In this document: piece after piece, positions 46,622-59,495 of the stretch | Numbering within the stretch: position 1 is the stretch's first letter | How the letters are laid out: every line of letters starts with the position of its first letter | Origin: Bryoerythrophyllum caledonicum | Lineage: Eukaryota > Streptophyta > Bryopsida > Pottiales > Pottiaceae | DNA: 64,000 bases | Assembly (NCBI GenBank): GCA_963971425.1 | Contig: OZ020524.1 | Location: 5,117,773-5,181,772 of the forward strand | Reading direction: 5' to 3' | Made by a program: the position numbers and the translations under genes | The notes under the pieces: model-generated | What the model was told of the DNA's origin: nothing | The model's database searches: none | Seen by the model: only the letters and a program-made list of their open reading frames with translations

Positions 46622-49452
46622 TTGCAGCAGTGGTTACATTTAATTGTACAAATACGGCCATGTCCGGGTGGGCACTACTGTACTCTGGCTGTAGAACGGA
46701 AGCACTGTGAGTGATTTTCTATACCATGAAAATCTCTTTACTTGAGCAATTCCAATGCTAATTGTGATCTGCTCCCTCCATCTTCTCATGACTGCTCGCC
46801 CAGATCCTACGACTTGTTGGTCAATTACGGTCCCTGAGCTCCTGAGATGTAAAGGCAGCACGTCCTGTAAACTTTTCTCCTGATTACAGTTACAAGAACT
46901 TATACATTCCAAGTGCCTTACAGATTCAACATTGATACCTAATCGCAAAGTGAGATTCCTTGAAGGCGGAGAAAAAATCACTTCCAGAATGAGTCGCACA
47001 AGCGTAGCGAAGTAGCAATGAGCTTGAAGCAAAACTACATCATAGTCTGAGGGTATGCTATGTCGTCGTTGACATACCCTCTGCAAATTCGTGACATTCG
47101 ATACAATGTCTGCTCCTTGTTGATTCGACCGAGTATGTTTTCTTCAAATCGTCGATGAGCTGAGTGCAAAGTTTAGTGCAGCCTCGAAGACCAGACACGA
47201 CATGGAGCAGAAGCTGAACACGGAGAGTAAAGCACGACTGTAGCTAAAGGGCGTCACAGAGCTACGCGGGCGCACAAAGACGAGTGTAGAATCTGTTTCG
47301 AGAGGAAATGGAAAGCAGCAATCTGTGTAATGGAAGGAAGAGTGGCCGCGAGAACCACCCCTGAGTGGATGTAGTCGCACCAACGTTTATTGTCATTCAT
47401 CCAATTCTCCAACAGTCGGTAAAGTGTTGACTGGGTCTCTCTCCTCCAAGTTACAGTCACTTCTCCTGTGTGTCTAGTATGTCGGAGTTTTGTTGGAGTC
47501 ACGAAGAGCGGGCCATCATTCTCGCTCAGTCGCTGAGATGAGCCGCTCGTGAGTTGGAGGCGGTCCTGGTGCTGAGGAGTCCGATGGTGTCGGTCCAGGC
47601 GCTGCGAAGGCGACGTGGGCCTGGAAGGTTTCGGATTGCATGCTGGCTGATGGGATGAGCATGCACCTCGAGGTACTCTATGGTTTTGTTTCCACGGCCG
47701 GAGATGTGCTCTTGTTTTCTACGACATGTGGTGGTAGGAATTCGAGTGTTTACGTTGTGGAAGATGAGTGGGTGTGGAGTACAACCTGTGGTTTGACAGG
47801 AGTGTAGAAGGTTTGGTTGAAGTTAGGGTTTGATAAGCCAATGGCTGGTTCGGGCTTGTTTATTTCCTGTTGCGATGTCTGCTGCATTTCTTGGAGTGCG
47901 ATGGTCGCGGGTGGTGTGTTGGAGGGTAGTATTCGTGTCCGATGCATGGCAGGGGCTTTGCAATGTGGTGAGCGAGGGCTTGGAAGATGGGGATGTTCCT
48001 TGTGGGATTTGTGTTTGCTCGGAGCCTGGGAGTAGGCTTGGTTCTTGTGTATGTTGATCCAGAAGTGGTATTTGTCGTCGATTCCGAGGCTCTTAGGTGT
48101 CGGCTGGGAATGCATGACCCGTATTGGAAGCCCGTCATAGATGAGCAGAGCTTTTACTCGAGCGATGACCTGTTTCCAGGGATGCAGCATCGAATTATGT
48201 GTGTTTGCAGCAAATACATGGAGAGGAGCTGCGCAAGAGCGGAGATCTCGATCCGAAAGCAGGTGTTTTTCATTTGGGTTATTTCCAAATGCCTTCGGAT
48301 TCGTTCAGTTTTCTGATGATCTGGAGGTTATCACATCCGACTGCGGACACAGACGGTTGAGAACGTGTCACCATCATACATGCCTTAGTGTGTCTTTGAA
48401 AGGTGACCAGAGCTTAAGCCGTGACGATGGCCTCAGTATCGGCGCATCTCTGCTTCTAGGAGTCGATAAATGGACAGCAACGAGGTAAGCATGAGCAGTG
48501 ACGTTCATCTGAGAGCAGGTGGTTTATTGTGAGACGGGTCATTCCCGAAGCTTCGTTGTCGTTGAGTTTTTGATGAGCTAGAGTTTCCATCATCCGAGTT
48601 TGGATACACGTAAGGGCGTTTGGTGTTAGAGGATCTAGGAATTGTAGTCGTCCATTCCGTGTGTGTTGACTTTGGTTTAGTTTCCTGTGAACGATTGAGT
48701 ACAGATTGGGTAGACCCTTCAAGTTATCAAGCAACGATTTGTCTTTATAGCAGTACAGCATCATAGTGCAGGATTTTGATGATGTTGTGGCCCCATAGTG
48801 CAGGATAGTGTTATCGGATGGTTGCAGCGCGGAAGACAAGGTTTTTCACCAAGTTACTTCGGCACCGTGTGTTCATCTTGGCGTGAGGATGGAGATGGAT
48901 TGGGGGAAAGATTTACATCTTGGTGTATGTGACTTGTGCATTTGTTCTGTTGATTTATGTTGTGTCATTTGTACCATGCAAATCTCACACTTATGAGTCT
49001 AGTGTGATTCTGCTGCAAAACGTATCTTTGTCAAGTTCTGTGACTCAGCACTGCCTAAGCGTTGCTGGGACTTGGTGTGATATGTGGGTCATATCTTTTG
49101 CAGTTGGGCAAGCGTAAAAGGAATGATGAGGGCACGAGCCTGGGCGAGGGTGCAATTCCAGACGACGGGTGAGACTTACTTGCAAACTCTAAGTGGATTT
49201 TGTTAACACTATCCCGAGAGAGTGGGAATCTAGGCAGTGACAGTTGTAGCGGCGTCTGAAGTGGACTGGGGTCTTGCAGAATTGGAAAACCGCATATAAA
49301 TTGAGTGCTGGAGTCTTGGATGTTTTGCGGCCAGAGAGAAATGGTTGCATAAAAGAACTGTTATGTCCATGTGTCCAATAGTATTGACGTAGTTTCATCA
49401 AAAGCTGAGAGCAAGTGGGTCACATGTGTTGAAACACTTTTGTATGGTGCAG
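46622..49452. other. Conserved region upstream of the second TIR-NBS-LRR, function unknown
   Basis: Counterpart of 25346-28131. The candidate first coding exon of copy 1 (27844-28068) is broken here by a 2-bp deletion near 49245 and a TAA near 49294, so if coding exists upstream of the TIR exon it probably starts at the later ATG (about 49362). Confidence 0.35.
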
Positions 49453-52400
49453 ATCATGTTGTCCTCCTTTGCTTCCGAAGCACAAGATCTTTCTTAGTCA
49501 CAGCGGGAAGCAAAAGTGGTTTGTGGAGAAGTTGTGCGAGGATTTGGAGGCTCGGCATCGGTTTCCATTCTTCGACAAGCGTCCATCAAGCTTGCCGAAG
49601 GGTGAGAGATTTCCGAAGTTGATACTGGAAGCTGCTGAACGATGTGAGATGGCGGTGGTGGTTGTGTCGGAGGAGTTCCTGACGTCGAAGTGGCCTATGA
49701 TTGAGTTGAGTACGTTTGTGCGAGCATTGTCAGGATCCAATCCGGGATTGAAGATTCTTCCTCTGTTCTTTGGGATGTCGATAAGTGACCTTGGGAGCGA
49801 ATCAAAGCAGGGTGCATGGTTGGAGTTGTGGAACGAGTGGGAGAGGAATGATCCGCGGATCAAAGCAGCGGAGTTTGAGAAGGCATTGAAGGTGATGCGA
49901 TCATTTAATGGCATTGTGTTCGATGGAAATATGAACAATGTTTGGAGCTATGAGAGGGATGTTGTGAAAGAAATTTGTAGTGTGGTTGGACCGGATGTAA
50001 AGTGGGAGGATTCAGATGTTCAAGGGCGGTCAAGTATATGTGAGGTATGTTGAAGCCCTTATGTCACACGCTTGGTCTCTTGCTTGTGAATAATGTTTTT
50101 GGATAATGTCTTTGTGATTGTGTTTCGAATATTGGCTGAGCTTACATGATATGACCTAGGATCATGGTGGATGTGGTACCATGCAGGCAACTCGAGAGAA
50201 GATGAAGGTGATCAAGCCTGCAAAGAATGGAGTATGTGTGTTTGGGTACTATGGCATGGGTGGAATTGGGAAGACGACATTGTGCAAGACATTGTGTAAT
50301 GAGTTGTCAGAGTTTTCGGGCAAGGTTTGTCACGTTGAACTTGGAGGCACTCGAAGTGTTGAGCAAATGTTGAAGGAAGTGGTTCGGAAATTGACAAACA
50401 CAAGTGAAGAGGTGTTGGCGAGGTTAGACGAGGGCGAGGTAAGGGCATTTTATTCGTATTGAGCTATATGTGCGAGTTATGGTGTTTGGATGAGGAATTG
50501 CATGGGCATGTGTATGACATGTGCACATGTGTTTGTATTCATTAGAAGAGTATTGAAGATGAACGTTGGAAGTAGTTGTGGGTGATTGACACGCCTTCAT
50601 ACTTTACAAGCATTGGTTATTGAAAAGGAACCGAAAGTGGTGTTAACATTTGCCACCCTCTTGTAAAGGATGGGTGTTCGTAGGTAGTGAGAACAATGTG
50701 CACATACAATGAAGATGGTGTTTGATGTTATTGAGCTATGCGTAGATCAAATGAAAGAGGTTGTAAATTGATATTAGTTCAAGAAAATAGAGTTTTACAA
50801 TAACTCCTAAGCAATGCCTAGGGGCTTGCTTCTGAATGAAGCAACAACTATAGCGTGGTTTTATATACAAAGCATGGCCTTAGGCATTGCTTAGGATTTT
50901 TTCATTACATTGCTAAACACCCTATTTTTTTACAGTGTAAGTCATACACTTGTTTGGTATATCATAATGTACTTGTCCATGGTCTTGTTAGGTACCTCTT
51001 TGTACACATCTTGTACGAAAGAGTTTATGCATGGTTAAATGTTGATGATTGCATACGAAGATCGTGATCATGTCCTTGATGCATGTGTAGTGCCGAAGCA
51101 TCTTGAAGAATCGTAGTTCTTGGAGGGAAAGGACTTTTTTGGCAATTGATAATGTGTGGGACGACAACAGGTCAATGGTGGAGGCGAAAATGTTTATGCA
51201 AAACCTAGCTTTTTTTGCAGGTAGTGGTGATTGTGACAAGTCGTTGTCGACGCACGCTGACGCGTGTTGGTGTAGAGGAGTCGCATTGTTTTGGGGTGCC
51301 GGAACTTGGGGAAGAGGATGCTAGGAAGTTGTTTCTTTATCATGTTGCAGGAGAGAAACAATTTGACAACGAGGAGGACAATGTGGTGATTGACGAATGC
51401 ATTGCACGTTGTCGGTTTCAGAAGGGTGGGACACATGGTTTTCATTATCTTCCGTTAGCCTTGAAGATGTTGGGTATCCATCTGGGGTTCGTGGGAAGTA
51501 GTCCAACGGAATGGTTGAAGGGCTTACCCGAAGTGAGAGATTTCAATCAGTTTGAGGGGGATAATCCGGTGTTTAGCATCATCAGGTTGAACTATGATCG
51601 GTTATCTGTGCAATTCCAAGCACTGTTCATGGATGTAGCTGTGTTCGAAAGCAAAGATCCTTGGGATGAGGAATCGAGCTTGGAAGGTTACTTTGGACGG
51701 TTGAGTATTGTCCATGAGCAGAAGTTGCAAGAAACCCAAAGCCAGGTATCATGGCAATATACAAGTGAACGTTTGGAGTGGGTATGTGCATGTTGAAAGG
51801 ATTGTAGTTTGGTGAGAATGGATGTGTACTATGGTATGGTTGAATGTGCCTTAATGTAGTGATATTTTCAACAATGGTATGTTGGGTGAGGCATGTGTTG
51901 AAGGGGAGTGTTTTGATAGTTGTGTGGGGTTTGTGGGAATGCAGTTACAACAATTGAAGGAAAGGAGTTTGTTGGAGGATGTGGACATGGAGTTTGAAAG
52001 AGTGAGCATGCACGATTTGTACAAGGAGTTTGCAGAGATGGAAGCAAAAGGGAAGTTCAATAGTTCTGCGGGTTTGAACAACCGAAAGTGGGTGTACTAT
52101 GAGGGATTGTATCCATTAGATTTGGAGAGGACCCCATCTGGTGAATGTTGGGAGAACTTGATTCGGGTGCATGTCAATATGTGCACTGTAGATTTCGACT
52201 TGGACTTTGATCCTAATTTGGCTGGTAGTATTGGTGGTCAAGTTGATTACAACCTACAGAGAATCCAATGGAGATATTTTGCAAACCTTGTAGCTTTGAG
52301 TCTTCGGGTAGATTTCAAAGTAATCGGGTTCTTGAACTTTGAGGGGCTTTGGTGTTTAAGAAGTTTAAAGTTATTTGGTTCTCAACGAATTGATGGAGTT

Positions 52401-53399
52401 GATGGTCTTAAAGATCTCAGCAACCTCAAGTATTTTGAGTGGCGTGGTGATTGTGAGGATGGGTCTAGTGGATCGCCATCTTTGGGACAATTATCGGCAT
52501 CCCTTAGAATTTTGAGATTGTTCCGTCTTGGTGTATGTTTAAGGAGCGACATGTTTGATCGTTGTACAAACTTGTCCGAGCTTGTACTTGTTCGATTAGG
52601 AGTAAGTGGTTGCATTGATTTGAGGCAATGCGCATATCTACGGAAGGTTACTGTCTGGACCATTGGAGGGTTGCACACATTGTTAATTCCCTCTAGAGGG
52701 TTACAATCTTGCCTACAGTCACTAGGGAGATTTGACTGTGAGGATTTGAGTTGCGTTTCGGGATTTGGTGACCTGGTCCGGTTGGAATATTTGGATGTAG
52801 ACGATAATCCTTTGTTGGAGAATGTTCCTGATCTGGAGAAATGTACGAGTTTGCAAATATTGCGAATTTCAGGTACAGTCATCAAGAATTGTGAAGATGG
52901 ATTAAGGAAGTGCCAATTTGCGGAGTTACGTGGTCTTGGTAGTCTTGAACAACTTCGTGAAATTACATTTGAGAACTTGGATGCAAGAGAGCTTCCCAAT
53001 CTCAAGGCATTGAAGCACTTAGATGTTTTGATTCTAAGGATGTGCAAGAAGTTGACTCTTTTGGAAGGAGTGGAAGGTCTAACGGCTTTGCGGCATGTTG
53101 ATCTTGCTAGATGCGAGTTGTTGTCGCGGTTGCCAGACTTGAGTAACTCAACAAAGCTGGAGACCCTTGGAATATTGAGAAGCGGAATTGAGTTGCATGA
53201 AGAAGACATTGTCATGCTTGCTGCGCTTCGTGGGCTGCGCGGGGTGGAATTTGGATATTACTATAAATCTGGGTTTGGATGTATCAAGTTGGACCCGGTG
53301 AGGCGGAAGGTGTTGGTTCATGAACCATTTGGCTCTAGGGTGGTGGACGAGAGAGATCTTGAAACACTTCCAATCCAACTCTTTGATTATCAGTTCTGA
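49453..53399 (+). CDS. TIR-NBS-LRR immune receptor, copy 2 (mostly intact, one frameshift)
   Basis: The TIR exon is 49453-50044 (KIFLSHSGKQKWFVEKL, FFDKRPSSLPKGERFP, Glu in WPMIELSTF). The P-loop exon is 50187-50438 (GMGGIGKTT). The third exon is 51091-51745 (kinase-2 LAIDNVWDD, VTSRC, YLPLALKML), and the last ends at 53399 with MHDLYKEF and about a dozen leucine-rich repeats over some 400 residues. The third exon is 2 nt shorter than in copy 1 because of a GT deletion near 51224, which breaks the frame before VTSRC. In addition the AG acceptor of the last intron has moved (CCTTAG to CCTTAA, new TGTAG), so the exon start is uncertain. Without these two changes the gene would be full length. 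Expected role: NAD-cleaving TIR, ATP-binding NB-ARC switch and LRR sensor. Confidence 0.88.
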
Positions 53400-55184
53400 T
53401 CCCCTAAATGTGATAGTTGATCATTAGTTTCGAGGTTGGAACCGATGTTTGATTCTCTTCATCATTATTCTGGAGAAATTATTGTTCATAGATTCGACCA
53501 TCCGCCATAGCTAGCCCGGCCTAAAGGGTTTAGGCCATCCTTTTTGATATTTCAATATAATTTTCAAGTTCATGATTTTGAAACAAAATCATATGGAGGA
53601 AGCTAAATAGCCACACATCAAAAGGTGAGAAAGATTAAACATGACTCCTCAATGTGACATTGGGTTTTGATAGATTGCGTGACAATGTTGAATTTATGAT
53701 ATAGATGTAGCATAAGAAATTGATGTTTGTAGGAAAGGAGTCTAAGTATGCTCACGATGTTTTCATCATGGGCAGATCAAATCTTGACGATTGAATTGAT
53801 CCTTGTAAATGAGTCAATATCTTGCTAGAGAGGATTAAGAGATGATTTTCTTGGTGTGCACTTAGTTTCATATTCTTGGGACCGGACTGGGAATTTTCGA
53901 CACTAAGGGTCATCCATTGGGAAGCGTCTGTTGCTTATCTTCGTGCTTGGTTCAGATCTGCAAGCTTATCACTTCCCCAAACTCCTCTTATCCCTAACCT
54001 CCTCTCAGGAGTACTCTGTCGTTCACCATCTCCTCCCAAGCCCCTCACGCAACAAACTTCATGCTCACCACCCCACCCCCGAATTTCAACCCTAAACACC
54101 AAGCTCCTCATGCCCTATGTTCATGGAGCCCGGGCCGCAAACTTTCCCGAAAACCAGATGCTCATCAACAAAGATTGTTTTACATTTGAGTCTATTCTTC
54201 TACTGTAGTTGTATCTTAATTTTCGTTCATCACGATAGATAAATTTGCTGACAACCTCAGGTCTCCATGCTCAGCCACAATTTTGTTTCCTCATTCATCT
54301 GAGTAGTTCCTTCTGCCTGGTTTCTAAAAAGTGCACATCTACAACCCAACAAGAAACCTGTCGAACCAGAAATACAAATCATGCATGTTATTCAGGTCAT
54401 GAAAATCAAGAATGCAAACAGAAGCATTATGTCAGTAATTCCCAGCAATTGAAAGCCAAAACCATAAAAAAGAGTCATAAAGCTTCCTGTCGCATGCTTC
54501 GCCATGCTGGTCGAATATAAGGGTTCTGAGTTCAATGGTCCAAGACATGTCATACCCACTTCCCACATAAACGAGATCTCAATGGCCATCCTCCATACCA
54601 GTTGAAGATCTTCATCTCTGTGGCCCTAGCCAAGTGAAGCATTCTCCAAACGAGTACTATTTATATATCATACTTGTACTGTCGTCACCTGTAATGTATT
54701 TTTATTTAGTAAGAAAATAAATATAAATGAGGATAGCCTCTTCGAAAGTGAATTTTACTGATTTTTGAAAGCAATTATTGTTAAAATGGATTCAACCCTT
54801 ACACATCAATTGGGAATTGTATACACATGCACGTATTTCACTTTGTAGAACATAAAGTATGTGGTAAAGTTTAGGTAGACTTACACCTTTGGAATGAAGA
54901 TTTTTCAACTAACATCTCCAATTCGTAGGTCATTTCATTTTCTAAACCCTATCATGTTCAAATACAACACTATACATGTAGAATATTGTGGCTACCAATG
55001 GCACCTTCTAACATTTAAAGGTCAAAATGCTTTGGGAATTGCCAAGTATAACATACACGTAGAGCTACTCATTTGGATTGTTTTGTCAACATCATGGAGT
55101 TTTTATAAATGTGAGGGAGAAATGACTTTGTACATGACTCTACTTTAGAGTCTTATCATAGGAAGTAATTTAGTGAGTCTGTGA
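53400..55184. other. Downstream part of duplication unit 2, no gene called
   Basis: 3' flank paralogous to 32001-33800. No conserved coding frame was found. Confidence 0.4.
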
Positions 55185-55420
55185 TACCTCTAAAGGATGA
55201 AGTGTCCTTTGGGAGGACAGTTTTGATTTTGGGCACTTTACTAAAATTTGGAAAAAAAAATTTGTCAGTAGATTGTCCCTGAAAAGAGCTTCGTGGAGGT
55301 TTTTTTTTTTTTGATTCATGGTTTGAAAGTTAGTACCAATTAAAGTTAGAATTGGGGACTCAAAGAAGCTCCAATTTTTTTGCTAGAAGTTTCTATTGAC
55401 ATAGAAATCCTACGGTCATT
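55185..55420. mobile_element. Remnant of the CCCCTAAA/TTAA element family
   Basis: CCTCTAAAGGATGAAGTGTCC followed by TGGGCACTTTACTAAAATTTGG and TCATGGTTTGAAAGTTAGTA; the same position and state as 33800-34020. Confidence 0.65.
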
Positions 55421-55439
55421 TATATAACCATTTATATAA

Positions 55440-55830
55440 CCATAAATGAGTAAGAATGAAAGTGGTGAATTCGTATTAACAAGAGAGAAACAATTTGTTT
55501 TGTTCAAGAAAAGTAGCCCTGCTACCTACCAATGGTATTATGTGTTCATAACAAGTGGGTCATGATGAGGAGTAACTTTATGTTGGATGGTAAGATGGAA
55601 GAAGAAGAAAAACAACTCCGGTTCCCAAATAGGGGGCCAGAGTGAATAAAATGTCTATTCATTCCACCACATAATTCATGTCCACCAGACAAAGGTTTAG
55701 TAGTATGGAACTACTCCCCCTCTCGAGGGTAGACACTATGTAACCAAGAACCATAGCCATTGACCAGAGACCAAGGACCAACTAGAGCCATAGGGCATCA
55801 TTCGGAGAAGTGAACCATAAAGATTAATTG
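55440..55830. repeat. Diverged repeat related to part of the hAT inverted-repeat arm
   Basis: GAAGAAAAACAACTCCGGTTCC ... GTATGGAACTACTCCCCCTC then TCGAGGGTAGACAC aligns loosely with 11025-11155 (GAAGAACTACGGTCTTCCA ... GTATAGAACTAACTTCCTC then TTGAGGGTAAACAC). This suggests a dispersed sequence that was also incorporated in the hAT element. Confidence 0.45.
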
Positions 55831-55846
55831 TGTGTTTTGAGATGTT

Positions 55847-56580
55847 TTAAGGTGTATCATGTAAGTTTAGAAGCGGTTGGTTATTTTCTAGTTTTCGTTT
55901 ATGTAGAAGTATGGACATTGCATGTTGGATAGCAATGTTGTTAATTTTTGTGAATGTATTTCTAATCAGATTGGTAGGGATGATGAATGTTTTTTCAAGA
56001 CTTTTCATAGAGGGGATGAAGGTAGTACCTCTAGCTCCAGCGGCAATGACAATAAGGGGGTCAACTTTCCATCCAAGGGCTGTAATGTCATTGATAAGTG
56101 GTTGGTATTTATTAGTTTTGTTTTTGATTGTTTCTTGGAAAAATCTGTCATTACAATATTTGAATTTGATAAATTGGATGGTAAGACTTGAATTTATGTA
56201 AACCGGTGGGGAATCTTTATATGGTAGGCCTTTGACGCATAATATGTCTGGTTTAAATCTAGCATTACAGTGACATCTTTGGATTCCACATGTGCATGGA
56301 AGAAGCCATGCCAGGATTGTATTCTCTTGTGGTTTGTTGTCGAAGGTTACGGCATTTATAAGTGTAAAGCATCTTGATTTATTAGAGGATAATATTAGTT
56401 TGTGGATTTTTCATACCGCTTTGTTGTGCCTTTTGACGATCAGGGAGTGTACATGATGGTTTTGGCATTTGAGGAGTACATGTAGCCATGTATCTGGGTC
56501 TGTGGATGCGCATATTGGGCATGTAATGCATGGAAATCTTTCTATACCAAAGACGAGTTGTTTGTAGGCGTTTTCCATGT
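55847..56580 (-). pseudogene. LINE ORF2 C-terminus with zinc-knuckle, copy B
   Basis: Near 56545-56420 the minus strand reads CITCPICASTDPDTWLHVLL then KCQNHHVHSL and RHNKAV. This is the CxxC...H...C knuckle followed by RHN found in ORF2 C-termini of this LINE group. Further left IQFIKFKYCNDRF, KYQPLINDITALGWKVDPLI and LLHKRKLE form the conserved end, with the stop at 55847. The knuckle is thought to bind element RNA or DNA. At least one stop separates the two parts. Confidence 0.75.
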
Positions 56581-56889
56581 ATTGTCAAGTACGAAACTTG
56601 ATAATGCATGTTTTTTGTGAGTTTGTAATGGTGGGATTTTTCCAAAACTTTGTAGAGAGCTCATTAGCAATGTCGTTATTACTGGTCCATTTATCTATGT
56701 TAGAGAACTCTTCTGAGATGACACTGAGGTTATTAATTAAATCTTGTGTTTTGAGGTATTTGTCAAAAAATCTGATGGAGCTTTTGTCCAGGGTGTCTTC
56801 CATAGAGGACCAACTTTTTATTTGGAGGTGGTATGGGGTGACGTGGGTACGTTCATGTGGGTGTTTGGCATTTCTATGGGATTTACCTA

Positions 56890-57325
56890 GTCCTTCTTTA
56901 GCTAGTTTATGCGCTTGTTCGTTTCCTTCTATGTTGACATGTGCTCTAACTTAATGGAGGGTTGTGATTTGTGTGCGGTTTTGTAGCATTTGAACCATGG
57001 ATGTTAGGATGGCTTGGTCAAGGTGGCTATTGTGGAGGGTAGGATGTGTTATTTGTGTGTTTAATAGGTATAGGACGTTTATACAATCTGTGAAGATGTG
57101 TGTAGGTTCACTAGCGTATTGTGTAGTGATAATTTGGAGGGTTTTATGGAGGTTTATCATTTCTGCTCTAAGGATATTTTGAAGTCCATGGAGTCTTTTG
57201 GATATTTTTATTTCTTTGGTTGGATTGTATATGTCATATCCGGCTTTTTTTCTATGCCAATGTCCTGCACTAACTTCTGTTGGTTCTTAGAAGGAGCCGT
57301 CTGTGAAGTCACTATATACGGGGTC
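56890..57325 (-). pseudogene. LINE RNase H domain, copy B (two in-frame stops)
   Basis: The order of motifs fits RNase H: Asp in DFTDGSF (about 57310), Glu in ILRAEMINLHKTL (about 57165), Asp in IFTDCINVLYLL (about 57085), and VRAHVNIEGNEQAHKLAKEG (about 56950-56895). TAA codons follow DGSF and precede VRAHV. The last catalytic position, usually Asp in ADxLA, is His. RNase H would remove RNA from the RNA:DNA hybrid; this copy is non-functional. Confidence 0.75.
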
Positions 57326-59495
57326 AAACTTTAAAGGGGTATATTCACGATATGTGGGGAGGGGGTGGTGTACCGAGGTGGGTTTGTGTTGTATTTGCAT
57401 ATTTAAGATGGGACCATTTTTTGTTTCGATTCACTGGGGTTTAGGAAGGTGTAAGTGGAGCTATTTTTGTACATATTCCTCTTATGTTGAGGTTATTAGA
57501 TATGTAGGTTATTAGATATGCAAGTATTGCAAGGTACCAATATTTTTATTTTGGTGGTGTATGCATAGTATTTGTATGGTAGATGGTTCAAACCTAGGGT
57601 TTCTTAATAACTTAGGTGGAAAGTTGGGTTTTTCATATGGTACCGAGTCTACCTCAAATAGGGCTGTGATGTGAGAGTCTGGGAATGGGCCTGAGTGAGG
57701 ATTAAAGTTTTGGTACCAGTTATTGTCTGATGTGATAATAAGAGTGGAAGTAGAGTTTGAGTCATTTTTGGCTGCGAGTCTTGCCTAATGTGTTGTTTGT
57801 TGTGTTTCTTCTGTATTGTGGGGGTGTGCAATACCATTTCCAGCCCACTTGTGGTCAAAGGCGTTTTTTAGTGATCCAAAGATTTTGTTTCTTTTGAAAG
57901 GTGAATAGAACTTAGTAAGTTGGATGGAGCATGTGACGAGGGATGAAAAGTACGAGTGTTGGATGTTGTAGGATGAGATTAGTGAGTCTAAAATAGGCGT
58001 GGATATTGTATATTGTGCGAATTTAAGAGGGTCATTTTTTGGGATACAATATTTGTATCTTTGGTATAGCCAGACTATTTTAGTTTCAAATGGTTGGGTT
58101 GTTGGCTCTATATTTGTGGGAGTTTGCAATTTATTTTGGTATTGGTTCCATAGCCAGCAGAGTCTAGTAACAGGAATAGTGATTAAATGTCTCCCGTTGT
58201 CTTCGTATATATGTGCAAGGTCTCCATTAATTTTGATTGTAATGTTTGATGTGAGAATGTTTTTTTTTGGGTTGCATTCGGTTGTATGTATATTGAGGAG
58301 GGGAATGATTATGGGTGGAATAAGTGATCTTGGGTCACAAGGTTGTTCTTGAGGATGGTGTGCTTGAATGATCACTAAGTAAAATTTGATTGTATGTTTT
58401 GATAGTATTGCGTTCATAGTGTGGAGTTATGGATAGAGGTGTTTTGGTCATGCCATGGGAAGAGGTTCCGTTGGGGTAGCCATTTGTTGTAGGTATTATT
58501 ATTGTGTTGCCATTGGCATAAGTATTTGGTAACGTTTTTTATAATTTTGTTTGAGTTGTTATATTTTCAATGTTTGTGGTCAAGAATAAGATTTATGGAA
58601 TATGTGGATGGATTTTTGAGGATATGTATGGGAGGGAATGGGGAGAGTGGGTGTGGTGGGTTGGGAGGTAAATAAGTGGGTGATTATTTCTGGATTGGAT
58701 GTTGTTGTTGGTGGTAGAATATGTATCTTTGAGTGTGTAGGGGTTTTGGTGTGCTGGGCAAGGTGAGGTGCAAGTGTTAGGGCATGGGAGGTAGCAAAAT
58801 AGTTGTTGGGCAATATTAAGGGTACTCTTTATTAATTTGGATGGTGTAGCATGAAATGTTTTAAGGTCGTTGTGGTTCATAATGTGTGTTCCATTTGGTA
58901 GTGTAATTTGTTTTAAGTCAGTAATATTTAGTGAAAGAAGTTTACGTATGAGTTTTTGGGCGAAGTGTCGGTAAATCCTTGTGTCATTTTGAGTCTCTTA
59001 TAGCCACATTTGTTCTAAAGGTGAGGATTCTAAAAGAAAGTCCGTGAGTGTGCTTTTAGGGTACACATTAGCTTCATTTTCTAGTAGGAAAAGTGTTCGG
59101 GTGATTGGTGATCCAATATAATCGGCTTTGTTTATTCTAAGGATATTTTTAGCGCCACCCTATTTGGCAAGGATGGAGTGGATGAGTCCTTTGTAAATCT
59201 TGCCAAGTCTACCTTTGTCATTTAGTGCATTTTGAAGTTGTTCACCTATACATCGGAGGTAAGCATTTTTTAGGAAAAATAGCTTCTAGTCCAAATAAAT
59301 TTTGTGGGAGTTGGGTTATGACATTTGACATACATTTAGGGAGGCCACAAATGGATTTTTCTATGGCTATGATTTTTTTGTCTAGTTTTTTGATAGTAGG
59401 CATGGAGTATGGAACTGCGTAGAAACTGTATGCTACTCTAGGTCTAAGTACTGCGTCTACCATTTTTATTTTTTGTTTCATGGTGGCTAGGCATG
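57326..59495 (-). pseudogene. LINE ORF2 connector between RT and RNase H, copy B
   Basis: A long reading (58417-57785, 210 codons) and shorter pieces continue ORF2. No catalytic motif is recognised. The segment right of 57930 aligns with 1-1667 of copy A. Confidence 0.65.

Larger units (their letters stand above)
46622..55140 (+). repeat. Segmental duplication unit 2 containing TIR-NBS-LRR copy 2
   Basis: Direct-orientation copy of 25345-33760, about 21.3 kb downstream. Small indels are scattered throughout. The exons align one-to-one (592, 252, 655 versus 657 nt). Confidence 0.9.

Noticed and set aside
47750-48190. 146-codon minus-strand reading conserved in both duplication units
   Set aside because: Conservation is explained by the recent duplication, and copy 1 has a different length and frame end; composition resembles antisense of T/G-rich DNA.
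52382-53215. 277-codon minus-strand reading opposite the LRR exon of receptor copy 2
   Set aside because: It is an antisense shadow of a leucine-rich coding exon, is broken in copy 1 and has no recognisable domain.
55800-55846. LINE 3' poly-A tail
   Set aside because: No plus-strand poly-T occurs next to the ORF2 stop.
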